DNA of 64,000 bases from HGM04593 sp045654645 (GCA_045654645.1 JAZONR010000063.1:100611-164610); one strand, 5' to 3'. Positions 36,246-44,396 are shown, counted from the stretch's first letter. Numbers and translations: made by a program. Notes: generated by a model from the letters alone, not told the origin.

Positions 36246-36658
36246 AATCCAACTCCTTTGAGAATAAAGTTAAACAAACGGCGCAGAAGACCACTGCGCC
36301 ACATCTGGTACACCAGAAGAAAAAATGTAAGAGCACGCCAAATGCGCAAAGCACTCTTCTTGCCATTCTCATCATCGGCAACCACCACGTTTCGTTCCAG
36401 GAACAACGTATCCTGCCTAATGAGAGTGTCCACACGCAGCCTCTCCTTGAAGATTGTGCGGTATTTGGTATAGAATACCGTATCGGCCTTTTCGCGTATG
36501 AACACACTGTCGTGCAGCACAATGCTGTCGGTGCGCACCCTCTCTACATATTCGTTTCTGCCGTGCAGCTCCACATTCCCCACACTGCGGGGCGCAGTGC
36601 AAGCTGCAAGACAAAATAGTGCCACACACAACCCCCACACACTACTTCGCCTTGCCAT
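36215..36658 (-). CDS. Spanin-like lipoprotein with C-terminal membrane segment
   Basis: 147 residues from the ATG at 36658. The N-terminus is a lipoprotein signal (WGLCVALFCLAAC), then a charged heptad-like stretch (RTDSIVLHDSVFIREKADTV; RVDTLIRQDTLFLERN), then a hydrophobic segment (ALTFFLLVYQMW) and a basic tail. A lipid anchor plus a distal membrane helix is the layout of unimolecular spanins that join outer and inner membrane. It overlaps the holin-like gene by 17 bp, as lysis genes often do. Function is inferred. Confidence 0.6.
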   Translation of the reverse strand: MARRSSVWGLCVALFCLAACTAPRSVGNVELHGRNEYVERVRTDSIVLHDSVFIREKADTVFYTKYRTIFKERLRVDTLIRQDTLFLERNVVVADDENGKKSALRIWRALTFFLLVYQMWRSGLLRRLFNFILKGVGLCIRVFRLRG

Positions 36659-37097
36659 AATGAATATAATCTTTAAGACAACTGCTGCGTTCAAGCATAC
36701 GCAAACTAAAAACATAGTACAGAAAATCGAGCACACGATAGAGCGTACTCTGCTCGTGAGTTATAAGACGCGCATTGCGCAAGATATTTGTACCATAGAA
36801 ATATATGGCAACATAAATCATAAACGACACACAGTGTACAGCTGCCTGCTCCTCGCCTTTGAGATAGCCCAAGAGATAGATGCAGGCAACCATCGCAAAA
36901 TAGATTCCGGCGTCCCTGAAAAAGCGGAAAGCCTTTCTAAAACTCCATTCGCGACGGTTGCACACATCGGCAAGCATCCCAAAAACAAAATTGGCTGCGA
37001 AAAGCAGGACAAGCCCGAAAATATCGTTCCTTATCGGGAACAACAACCCCACCACATTGGCAAGCAGCGAGGCCATAACAAATCTCAAGCTATCCAT
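36642..37097 (-). CDS. Holin-like membrane protein
   Basis: 151 residues from the ATG at 37097. Three to four membrane segments (FVMASLLANVVGLLFP, IFGLVLLFAANFVFGML, GIYFAMVACIYLLGYL, VSFMIYVAIYF) and a charged loop (NRREWSFRKAFRFF) resemble the phage_holin_4-type family. With the adjacent spanin-like lipoprotein it forms a possible lysis cassette, but no endolysin gene is seen nearby, so release would need a host enzyme or an unrecognised domain. Confidence 0.6.
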   Translation of the reverse strand: MDSLRFVMASLLANVVGLLFPIRNDIFGLVLLFAANFVFGMLADVCNRREWSFRKAFRFFRDAGIYFAMVACIYLLGYLKGEEQAAVHCVSFMIYVAIYFYGTNILRNARLITHEQSTLYRVLDFLYYVFSLRMLERSSCLKDYIHYGKAK

Positions 37098-37117
37098 AAC
37101 AAAACAGAACAAATAAA

Positions 37118-37765
37118 TTATGTGGCGGCTCCACGTCCACAGGCTGCAAGCGCAAGGGAGTGAAATGTGTTTGCTGCATCGTAGCGCTCAAAGAGGGTAT
37201 AGAGCAATGCGGTGCACTCATAGAGTACAGCATCCAACATCTCGTTGTCATAGCATTGCAGCCCTTTAGAAAAATCAAAGAGAGCCTCATAGACAAAGCT
37301 ATCGGGGGCAATCAGCGTTGTGAACGGAGCCGGAAACAGCAACGCCACCTTTCTTCCCTCCACGTCAAGAGCCTCCACTGCCACCGGTTTGGAAACCCCT
37401 GCACGTGTATGCGCGTTGAACTGTCTCATTGCCAAGCGAGATGCAGCAGGCTGCAACGCTGTTATGGGGCGCTCCCACGCAGGGAGTTTAAAATGCACCA
37501 AAGAGACAAAATCATTGGGCAACAACATACGTCCCCCACCCGAATCATCTTTTTCAACCAGCTGCACAGTCGAGATTGAGACTGTGTTTACACGCTTGCA
37601 AGCACTGCTTTTGTTCCTCTGCACAAACGCCACCGCCTGTGGCAGCAGCTCCTTTATACTATCATCGAGCGAACGAGTGTCCGGCGACAACAACGAAACA
37701 TCGCTGCTGTCATCGCTCTCATTCACAAGAAGCCGCACCTTTTTCACAAGTTCTTCCCCGTTCAT
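37118..37765 (-). CDS. Head-tail connector/adaptor protein
   Basis: 215 residues from the ATG overlapping the upstream stop (TGATG). The helical N-terminus (NGEELVKKVRLLVNES, LDDSIKELLPQAVAFVQR), a central beta segment (MLLPNDFVSLVHFKLPAWE) and a helical C-terminus (EMLDAVLYECTALLYTLFERY) fit podovirus adaptor proteins (gp4-like). Position between the capsid genes and the tail stabilisation gene supports this. No specific family could be named. Confidence 0.6.
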   Translation of the reverse strand: MNGEELVKKVRLLVNESDDSSDVSLLSPDTRSLDDSIKELLPQAVAFVQRNKSSACKRVNTVSISTVQLVEKDDSGGGRMLLPNDFVSLVHFKLPAWERPITALQPAASRLAMRQFNAHTRAGVSKPVAVEALDVEGRKVALLFPAPFTTLIAPDSFVYEALFDFSKGLQCYDNEMLDAVLYECTALLYTLFERYDAANTFHSLALAACGRGAAT

Positions 37766-38193
37766 CACAACCAATTAGGAAAAGATACACCCATAGCCTG
37801 TGCAACACCCTTCACCGCACTCTTATTCTGCAACTGTGCAAGCTGGCAATTATAGGGCTCGGCCATAAGGAATGTGCGGGCCTGCTGCAAATTGGTAACC
37901 TCGGGCGCAACATTCTGTTCAACAACCGGCGCCTCGCCCTCGGGTGCAGCATCAGCAGTAACAGCTGTAACAACATCCACGCGCCCACGCTTAATTTCAC
38001 CGCAACGGAAAGCCTCGCTGTTCTCTATTGCACGCTGAAAGAGCGGATTATCGGTAGTATACTGCGCCGGGTAGACCCCTGTTGAGTTTATTGCACCGCC
38101 GGTAAAATCAATTCTCACAAGCGCTTTTCCTATTCTGAAATAACTGTTACGTTCAATCTGTCCGTGAATCTCGTATGTAATTTTCTTTTTCAT
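37765..38193 (-). CDS. Capsid-associated small protein
   Basis: 142 residues. An N-terminal beta domain (KKITYEIHGQIERNSYFRIG, ALVRIDFTGG) resembles proteins that follow the capsid gene in Bacteroides phages. An Ala/Pro/Glu-rich linker (APEGEAPVVEQNVAPEV) and a helical C-terminal module (LQNKSAVKGVAQAMGVSFPNW) follow. A head decoration or completion role is inferred from position only. It is translationally coupled to the connector gene. Confidence 0.6.
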   Translation of the reverse strand: MKKKITYEIHGQIERNSYFRIGKALVRIDFTGGAINSTGVYPAQYTTDNPLFQRAIENSEAFRCGEIKRGRVDVVTAVTADAAPEGEAPVVEQNVAPEVTNLQQARTFLMAEPYNCQLAQLQNKSAVKGVAQAMGVSFPNWL

Positions 38194-38254
38194 AGTAAAA
38201 ATCTTTTAAAATAGCCCATTGCAGCCACCGCCGCAATGGGCACAAAACTGAATG

Positions 38255-39874
38255 TCAGACAATGATTTCTCCTGTATATTCCACCCAAGTGATGCCGTTG
38301 TAGGTTACCACTGTGCCGGCCGAGAACCACAATTTCTGCTCATCGTTCACAGTGTGCTTCACATCAGCAGTGAGAATAACCACATCATTTAGGTTGGGCT
38401 CTGCAGGAAGTGTAGCAGCACTCACCACACGCGAAGCACCGGGTATATCACTTTCGGCTGCCGAGCCATTGACCCAGATGTGCGAATAACCCTTCAAGCA
38501 GAGACAGTCAATTGTCATCACCACCTCGCGCTTTGCCTCCTCACCATCAACATTCTCGGTCTTGGCATCCTCGTTCTTCATATAGTAGCGCACAAGGCCG
38601 TTCTCATCAATGAGACCACCACAGTGGGCATAGCCAAGAGCATCGAGCGTGGGGTCGTGAATGAGGTCAATATCGCCAAACACGGTATGAATCTTGGTAC
38701 ACTCAATACCAAACACCTTGTCGCCACCAACAGTAATATTCTTGTGCAGCGTCAAGTCAATCTTCTGAATATCGTTGAGCAACTGCTTGCCCAGCAACCA
38801 TATAGCCCTCTTGGTGCAGTTGAAACCTGTGAACTTAACCATTGACAGGTTAATGAGATCGGCAAAAGTGATCTTTGAAGAGAGGTCATACTGGCGCTTG
38901 AACTGCCAACGAATACCCTTTGAGAAGTAGTCCCACTGGTAGCCCATTGCATTGTCCATTGCCTGCACCTTGAACTTTCCGGGCTGACCTACCCAGGCAG
39001 TGCGACAGCTCTCAAGACGGAACTGACGCAGCACCGCCTCGGCAATCTGCGACTCGCTGAACTGTATGCGCTTCTTCTGCGCAGCGAAATAGTCGCTCAC
39101 AATGCTGTTGCAAAGCTGCTTTTGCAGATACATACGCTCGGGCACAGGAACAATGGTAGAAGGAGCAATGAACTTCTGTGTCTCATAGGCCGCCGATGAA
39201 AGCAGTATCACCTCGGTACCCGCAGGAATGGTGGGCACCACGCAATAGTCATCACTTGCATTAATTTTCGGACCATTGACAGCCATTGCAATGGGAGCCT
39301 CAGAGGTGCTGTTCTTGCCCACGAAGAAGAGCATCAAATCAACGCCGGGAAGCTCAATCTGCCCTGTGGGGTCATAGCCGTTCACACCCTTGCAAATGGC
39401 TGTGTAATACTCCTGAAAAATCTTCCTCTCGCCGGTTGTTGAGAAAGGAATCTCGGCACGCGTTGCCTTGATGCCGTTGTAGACCTCATTGGTGTAGGCT
39501 TTGGAACGCTTGTCGTCGATGAGATAGTGATCTACCTCGAATGAATTGACACGCACCTGGCGGCGAATCTTGCGCTTGATGGTGTCAATGACACTCTCAT
39601 CACTTGCGATGTTAATTATCTGCTCATCAGCGTCGGCATCGATAAAATCGCTACCAAGCTCACTCGCATTGGACACTGTTGTTGCCTCGCCTACACCGTG
39701 GGAGTTGAGTCCCGCAATGCCCTTCGATGTCTTGGGTACACCGGCAGGCACCACATTAACGACGGCAAGCATCATTCCTGCCTCGGCATTGTCAAACACC
39801 CAAAGCAGAGCCGACACAGCGGCAACAATCACAAAGAGGGGATTTTCCCTCAAAAAACCAATAAATCTTTTCAT
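38255..39874 (-). CDS. Major capsid protein
   Basis: 539 residues. Follows the scaffold gene, is the right size, and has capsid-like content (EVDHYLIDDKRSKAYTNEV, LCNSIVSDYFAAQKKRIQFS, NITVGGDKVFGIECTKIH). The odd part is the N-terminus: MKRFIGFLRENPLFVIVAAV is a basic start and a strongly hydrophobic helix (residues 13-27), like a signal anchor. The C-terminal ~60 residues look like an extra beta module (GTVVTYNGITWVEYTGE). Assignment rests on position, size and general likeness to Bacteroidales phage capsids. Confidence 0.75.
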   Translation of the reverse strand: MKRFIGFLRENPLFVIVAAVSALLWVFDNAEAGMMLAVVNVVPAGVPKTSKGIAGLNSHGVGEATTVSNASELGSDFIDADADEQIINIASDESVIDTIKRKIRRQVRVNSFEVDHYLIDDKRSKAYTNEVYNGIKATRAEIPFSTTGERKIFQEYYTAICKGVNGYDPTGQIELPGVDLMLFFVGKNSTSEAPIAMAVNGPKINASDDYCVVPTIPAGTEVILLSSAAYETQKFIAPSTIVPVPERMYLQKQLCNSIVSDYFAAQKKRIQFSESQIAEAVLRQFRLESCRTAWVGQPGKFKVQAMDNAMGYQWDYFSKGIRWQFKRQYDLSSKITFADLINLSMVKFTGFNCTKRAIWLLGKQLLNDIQKIDLTLHKNITVGGDKVFGIECTKIHTVFGDIDLIHDPTLDALGYAHCGGLIDENGLVRYYMKNEDAKTENVDGEEAKREVVMTIDCLCLKGYSHIWVNGSAAESDIPGASRVVSAATLPAEPNLNDVVILTADVKHTVNDEQKLWFSAGTVVTYNGITWVEYTGEIIV

Positions 39875-39929
39875 AGAGAAAATAATTAAAAAATGGATAA
39901 ATAGAAAAACAAAAAATTAATCGAAACAA

Positions 39930-40718
39930 TCAGGCACCAAGCGCCTTCTCAATAAGCGAATTCTTGGGACGTTTCTGCTGCGCATCGGGTGCCACACTGT
40001 TCATCCCCTTGGGCAAGCCGTCGCCAAAATCCTCTTTCATACGCTGTATGCTGGCATTGCGACCCTTTATATCACCGGCAGCAAAGGCATCCTCCACATC
40101 GCGGTCATAAGTGATAGCGTGGTCGAGCATAGTGCACACATCGGTGCTATACACCCCTGCCATAATGGGGAAAATGAGTTTCTCCCAAACATTGTCCATA
40201 AAATCGGAAGAGTCGTAGCCCTTCTCCTTGCAAAATGCCTCAATCACAGGCAAGCTCTGCTGAAGGTTGTTCTCATACTCACGACGGTCATTGGCAAGGC
40301 GCATCACCTCGTTCTTGCGCTCCTCATCGGCCATCATCATCTCTTCAAACTCGGGACTATCCTCGTCCACATTCACAAAGCCTCGGCCAAAGTAGCGCGC
40401 CACTGCGCTGTGGGCATTGCGCTTGCCTTCAACCATATCCACAAGCATCTGCGCCAGGCGAGGGTCTTGCTCAAGAGCCGAAGCCAAACGCTCGTTCTGC
40501 TCTCTGTTGAGCGCAATGTGTCTCACCAAAAGGTCCTGCGAGAGTTTGTCGTTAATGTCAAAGTCCTCGCCAAACTGTGCCTTCAACATCTTGTTAAGAT
40601 TGTCGGTAGATGAAGTAACTTCGGGAGACACTGCATCACCCATAACAGCAGCACCATCGGGTGCCGCGGGCTCCTGTAGAGCCGGAGCCACCGCATTCTT
40701 TTTAAAATCCTGTTCCAT
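39930..40718 (-). CDS. Scaffold protein
   Basis: 262 residues from the ATG at 40718; a 51-residue upstream extension runs through the promoter and is rejected. The sequence is acidic and helical (KMLKAQFGEDFDINDKLSQD, EFEEMMMADEERKNEVMRLA) and ends in a basic segment (QQKRPKNSLIEKALG), the part that in scaffolds binds capsid subunits. It directly precedes the capsid gene and is the first gene of the seven-gene structural operon behind P5. Confidence 0.75.
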   Translation of the reverse strand: MEQDFKKNAVAPALQEPAAPDGAAVMGDAVSPEVTSSTDNLNKMLKAQFGEDFDINDKLSQDLLVRHIALNREQNERLASALEQDPRLAQMLVDMVEGKRNAHSAVARYFGRGFVNVDEDSPEFEEMMMADEERKNEVMRLANDRREYENNLQQSLPVIEAFCKEKGYDSSDFMDNVWEKLIFPIMAGVYSTDVCTMLDHAITYDRDVEDAFAAGDIKGRNASIQRMKEDFGDGLPKGMNSVAPDAQQKRPKNSLIEKALGA

Positions 40719-40740
40719 ACTTGAATATTTATTTCGAGAG

Positions 40741-40776
40741 CAAAGGAACAACACAAAACCGCCTACAAGGTTGCTG
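40741..40776 (-). promoter_or_regulatory. Element promoter P5 (capsid operon), CAGCAAC box
   Basis: Minus strand: TGGCATTTCAGCAACCTTG with CAGCAACC at 40769-40776, 20-base spacer, TTCCTTTG at 40741-40748. The 16-base upstream box differs from that of P4 at one position; the -7 boxes of P4 and P5 share TTCnTTTG. Confidence 0.72.
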
Positions 40777-40911
40777 AAATGCCACTTTAGAGAAAAATAG
40801 AGGCAAAAAACAGATAAACTGCATTGCTTCACATCCGCACGCATCATATATAAATAGGAGGCTACTTGCATCGTGAACTTTTTTACACAATAGAAAAAAA
40901 TTATGGCAAAA

Positions 40912-40947
40912 CAGCAAACAAAATAGCCATTTTTGACTATATTTTTG
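40912..40947 (+). promoter_or_regulatory. Element promoter P1 (terminase operon), CAGCAAC box with operator
   Basis: CAGCAAAC (40912-40919), 20 bases, perfect -7 TATTTTTG (40940-40947). The spacer contains TAGCCA-TTTT-TGACTA (40924-40939), the repeat also seen at P2. Start codon 17 bases after the -7 box. Confidence 0.65.
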
Positions 40948-40963
40948 TACTCAAAAAAGCAGA

Positions 40964-41386
40964 ATGAAAAACAAGAGAAACGGCAACATCCGCGAGCTCA
41001 GGAAGCAGGATGTTGTGAACTCATTTTTTGAGTCGGTGAAAGAGTTGAGAAAGACACGCCCTTATGCAACACAGAGCGAAGTGATTGAATATGCAGCCAA
41101 TGGCAAAGCACCACGCTTCTACGTAACATTCGAGAATGCACGGCGCTTCATCTCACTGCTGTCGCGCAAGAAACGGCTGCCAATCATCAACCCCAACAAA
41201 CTTGCAATGTACAAGGAGATATACCGCCGCTACACACAGAGAGTGAAGGATTGTAGCAAACGCTATCGCTACCTTGTACTTGAGCAGATTATAGAGGAGC
41301 CGGCACCATCGTTCTACCTCGACCCCGAAACATTCCGGGGAATAGTCTACCGCAGCCTTAGAGAAAGAGAGATAGCATTTCAATAG
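40964..41386 (+). CDS. First gene of the terminase operon, possible DNA-binding protein
   Basis: 140 residues, very basic (MKNKRNGNIRELRKQDV; SLLSRKKRLP; RYTQRVKDCSKRYRYL) and helical, with an ASRFYV-like segment (PRFYVTFENARRFISLL) met in small Bacteroidales phage and mobile-element proteins. No family is named. As first gene upstream of terL it is one candidate for the missing small terminase or for a regulator. Confidence 0.6.
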   Translation: MKNKRNGNIRELRKQDVVNSFFESVKELRKTRPYATQSEVIEYAANGKAPRFYVTFENARRFISLLSRKKRLPIINPNKLAMYKEIYRRYTQRVKDCSKRYRYLVLEQIIEEPAPSFYLDPETFRGIVYRSLREREIAFQ

Positions 41387-41440
41387 CAAAGTGTTAAAAC
41401 AACAACCTTAAAAACAACCAAAGCACATAACTTTGCAACT

Positions 41441-41908
41441 ATGGAAAGAGTTACAATAGAGATAATGAGTAAAGACATATTGGATGGCATTGAGAGATTC
41501 AGCGCCTACGCATCACGTTCGCGCGAGGCAATGGGAGCGCCGCCCCCACTCAGCGACACTATGCAAGCCACAGGCGACGACAGCCGCATACTCACAACAA
41601 TAATAGACAGTTGTGCCGACGAGGCATTTCTCATCATAGCACGCTATCTGCCGGCCAGCAGCAAGAGCAGCAGCAACGGAACGCACTGCTATTCGATAGC
41701 ATTGCCGGCCAACTACCCCACCGGGCGCATTGAAGCAATAACCCAAGCCCTTTCGGGCTACATCAGGGAACGCGCGCTGCAACTGTGGTACACCACAGTG
41801 AAGCCCGATGAGAGCGGCATTGCCGGCACAAGAGCCGAGCTTCAGACAGCCAATCTAAGACAACTGCTCACGCAACGGGAAAAGCCAACCAAAGGCCCCG
41901 AGCAATAA
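41441..41908 (+). CDS. Terminase-operon protein, paralogue of the next gene
   Basis: 155 residues. The middle and C-terminal part (ITQALSGYIRERALQLWYTT) aligns by eye with the next gene's MLKQAITDYLTNEVILHWLL, and both have an earlier helical segment ending in a hydrophobic A.RYLP/ALRFPS patch. They look like tandem duplicates. Position before terL suggests packaging or head-completion factors; no family recognised. Confidence 0.6.
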   Translation: MERVTIEIMSKDILDGIERFSAYASRSREAMGAPPPLSDTMQATGDDSRILTTIIDSCADEAFLIIARYLPASSKSSSNGTHCYSIALPANYPTGRIEAITQALSGYIRERALQLWYTTVKPDESGIAGTRAELQTANLRQLLTQREKPTKGPEQ

Positions 41909-41923
41909 ACCAAAGATACCACT

Positions 41924-42400
41924 ATGAAAAACACAATAATTATAAAGAGGAACGAGCTGCAACAGCAGATTAATTTAAGAAACCATTATATGGGAGATGC
42001 GGCCAAGCGCAGGGATGCCGATGCCGACACCATACAAAGTAGCAACGATGATGAAGAACTGCTCCTTGAATTCACGCACAGAGCGTGCAACGAGCTTATA
42101 ACTGCTGTTGCGCTCCGTTTCCCTTCAATAGCCTACACCATTGATGAGAGCGAAATAACCTTCACCTTTGAAACCAATGAGAATATTCGTGCACATCTGT
42201 TACCAATGCTAAAGCAGGCAATAACAGACTACCTGACAAACGAAGTGATACTGCACTGGCTGCTACTGCGCCAGCCCTCAATGGCACAAACAAACATTTC
42301 GCTGCGCAGCAGCCTCTACAACAACGTGCAGTTCACCTTCGCCAAACTCTACAACACACACCGCCCACGACGGCGTTGCACCGACCTTGCAGGCATTTGA
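41924..42400 (+). CDS. Terminase-operon protein, second paralogue
   Basis: 158 residues, with acidic (NDDEELLLEFTHRACNELIT) and basic (NTHRPRRRCTDLAG) ends. It starts 15 bp after the first paralogue; terL begins 4 bp after its stop. The shared architecture with the previous gene suggests a heteromeric pair. Function unknown. Confidence 0.6.
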   Translation: MKNTIIIKRNELQQQINLRNHYMGDAAKRRDADADTIQSSNDDEELLLEFTHRACNELITAVALRFPSIAYTIDESEITFTFETNENIRAHLLPMLKQAITDYLTNEVILHWLLLRQPSMAQTNISLRSSLYNNVQFTFAKLYNTHRPRRRCTDLAGI

Positions 42401-42404
42401 AATT

Positions 42405-44396
42405 ATGAAGAAAGAGGAGATAATAACCGAAAACAAACGACGGCTGGAAGAGATTTCAGCCGTTTATAATCCCATAACGGGTGAAGGCAGCACGTCAATA
42501 GAGAGGGAGAAAGTGGAGATTAGCGGTTTTCCCATTGAGGAGCTATACCTTCCCACAACAATGTGCAGCGACCCCTTTGTGCAGCAACTCGCGGCACTTG
42601 GAGCCGAGGGGTACATCAAAGAGATATTGCACGCAGAAGCCACCGGCCGCAACATCATCAAGCTGTGGCTCAACTTCTGCCTCAAGCGCATAAAACACGA
42701 CTTTGAATATTGGGCACGCACAATGACCACAATATCGGCCAAAGGCAAGGGGCGCGACACCCCTTTCATCCTCAACCGACCGCAACGCATATACCTGAAG
42801 GCAATGGAACAGCTGCGCCTGCAACAAAAGCCAATAGACATAATCCTGTGCAAAGCACGCCAATGGGGCGGAAGCACACTCACGCAGCTCTATATGCTGT
42901 GGATACAACTTGTTCACAAGCGCAACTGGAACAGTGTCATCTGTGGCGACATTGAGAAACAGTCGTCCATCGTTGCAGGAATACTCAACAAGGTTATCAC
43001 GCGCTATCCCCAATGGGCCTGCGGAGGAGAGAAACTAACCACCACCCCCTATCAAGGCGCGCAAAAGACCCGCGTAATAAGCTGGAGCAACAGCCGCTAC
43101 TCCCTGGGCTCGGCCCAAAAGCCCGACTCACTGCGCAGCGAGGACATAAGTATGGCCCATCTCACCGAAGTGGGCCTTTGGAAAGCCACACAAGGACGCA
43201 AGCCCGAAGACCTTGTGCAATCAATCTTCGGCTCCATTGCAGCCGGACCATACACGATGAAAGTGATAGAGTCCACAGCAAAGGGAGTGGGCAATTTTTT
43301 CCATCGCACGTGGCTCGACGCCACAGAGAACCGCAACAATTTCACCCCGGTATTCATCCCTTGGTTCACCATAGACCTCTATAGCAAGCCACTCAACGAG
43401 AGCGATTATGCAGCCTTCATAGAGAGTATGGACCACTATGAACACCACCTCTTTGAGCTTGGTGCCACACTCGAAGCCATAGCCTGGTATCGCAGCAAGC
43501 GGCGCGAGATGCCCGATGAGTGGCGCCTCTTCAGCGAGTTTCCCTCAACAGCGGCCGAGGCATTTCAAAGCAGCGGCCGCCGGGTGTTCCGCATCCCCTA
43601 TGTGAACGAGATGCGTAAGGGGTGCATACCACCTGTTTTCATTGGCGACATCACCGGGAACAGCAACGGCAAAACGCAGTTCACCCCACTTGCACCGGGA
43701 GAGAAGAGCGACAGCAACGTGCTGAAGGTGTGGCTTATGCCCGAGTGTGATGAACACCTGCGCGACAGATACATTGTAGCCGTTGATGTTGGCGGCACTG
43801 GCGACAAGGCCGACTATTCGTGTATTCTTGTAGCCGACCGCCTTGCAATGCCCAATGGCGGTGTGCCCGAGATTGCAGCCTGCTGGCACGGACACATAGA
43901 GCACGACCAACTCGCCTGGAAGGCTGTTGAAATTGCGCGGGCCTATGACAACGCCCTTCTTGTCATTGAGAGCAACACACTTGAGACCGAGGGAACAGAA
44001 GGCGATAATTTCGAGTATATCCTTAACGAGATTGCAGGGCGCTACAGCAACCTCTATTGCCGCACCTCACAGGTAGAGATAAAACAAGGCCGCCCGCGCC
44101 GTTGGGGCTTCCACACCAACAGCTCCACAAAGCCAATGGTAATAAACTTCCTTGTAAAAGCACTGCGCGACGGGCTCTACATAGAACGCTCCATAGAAAC
44201 CACCTATGAGCTCGATCTCTATGAGTTCAAGGAGAACGGCAAAGAGATGGGAGCAGTGGAGGGCAACCACGATGACCGGGTTATGGCAACCGCCATACTC
44301 ATTTGGGTGTGCTACAACCACCCACTGCCCTCGGCAATATGCAAGCCTGCAGGGCACACCAAAAAAACACGCATCATCTCCGAAGCAAGTCTTTAG
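42405..44396 (+). CDS. terL: Terminase large subunit
   Basis: 663 residues from the ATG at 42405; a TTG inside the previous gene is rejected. The ATPase part has the phage-type Walker A variant KARQWGGST (150-158) and a probable Walker B near MAHLTEVGLW (250-259). The C-terminal nuclease has the first catalytic Asp at 461 (VAVDVGGTGD), the second acidic strand (LLVIESNTLE) and a last DD pair (NHDDRVMATA). Both activities appear intact, so the element can in principle package DNA. It is last in the only rightward structural operon, ending 44-80 bases before the convergent gapA. Confidence 0.92.
   Translation: MKKEEIITENKRRLEEISAVYNPITGEGSTSIEREKVEISGFPIEELYLPTTMCSDPFVQQLAALGAEGYIKEILHAEATGRNIIKLWLNFCLKRIKHDFEYWARTMTTISAKGKGRDTPFILNRPQRIYLKAMEQLRLQQKPIDIILCKARQWGGSTLTQLYMLWIQLVHKRNWNSVICGDIEKQSSIVAGILNKVITRYPQWACGGEKLTTTPYQGAQKTRVISWSNSRYSLGSAQKPDSLRSEDISMAHLTEVGLWKATQGRKPEDLVQSIFGSIAAGPYTMKVIESTAKGVGNFFHRTWLDATENRNNFTPVFIPWFTIDLYSKPLNESDYAAFIESMDHYEHHLFELGATLEAIAWYRSKRREMPDEWRLFSEFPSTAAEAFQSSGRRVFRIPYVNEMRKGCIPPVFIGDITGNSNGKTQFTPLAPGEKSDSNVLKVWLMPECDEHLRDRYIVAVDVGGTGDKADYSCILVADRLAMPNGGVPEIAACWHGHIEHDQLAWKAVEIARAYDNALLVIESNTLETEGTEGDNFEYILNEIAGRYSNLYCRTSQVEIKQGRPRRWGFHTNSSTKPMVINFLVKALRDGLYIERSIETTYELDLYEFKENGKEMGAVEGNHDDRVMATAILIWVCYNHPLPSAICKPAGHTKKTRIISEASL

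Larger units (their letters stand above)
23797..44396. mobile_element. Podovirus-like prophage or gene-transfer-agent-like particle cluster
   Basis: A 20.6-kb block between intact ligA and gapA. It contains terminase, scaffold, capsid, connector, stabilisation protein, holin- and spanin-like proteins, internal virion and polyvalent proteins, portal and a CI-type repressor. No integrase, excisionase, replication gene, recognisable endolysin or receptor-binding fibre is present, and I find no flanking direct repeats. Four structural/regulatory transcription units use a common promoter box (CAGCAAC). All structural frames look intact. It could be a minimal prophage, a partly decayed one, or a domesticated particle; the outer limits are inferred from gene ends. 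Confidence 0.8.
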
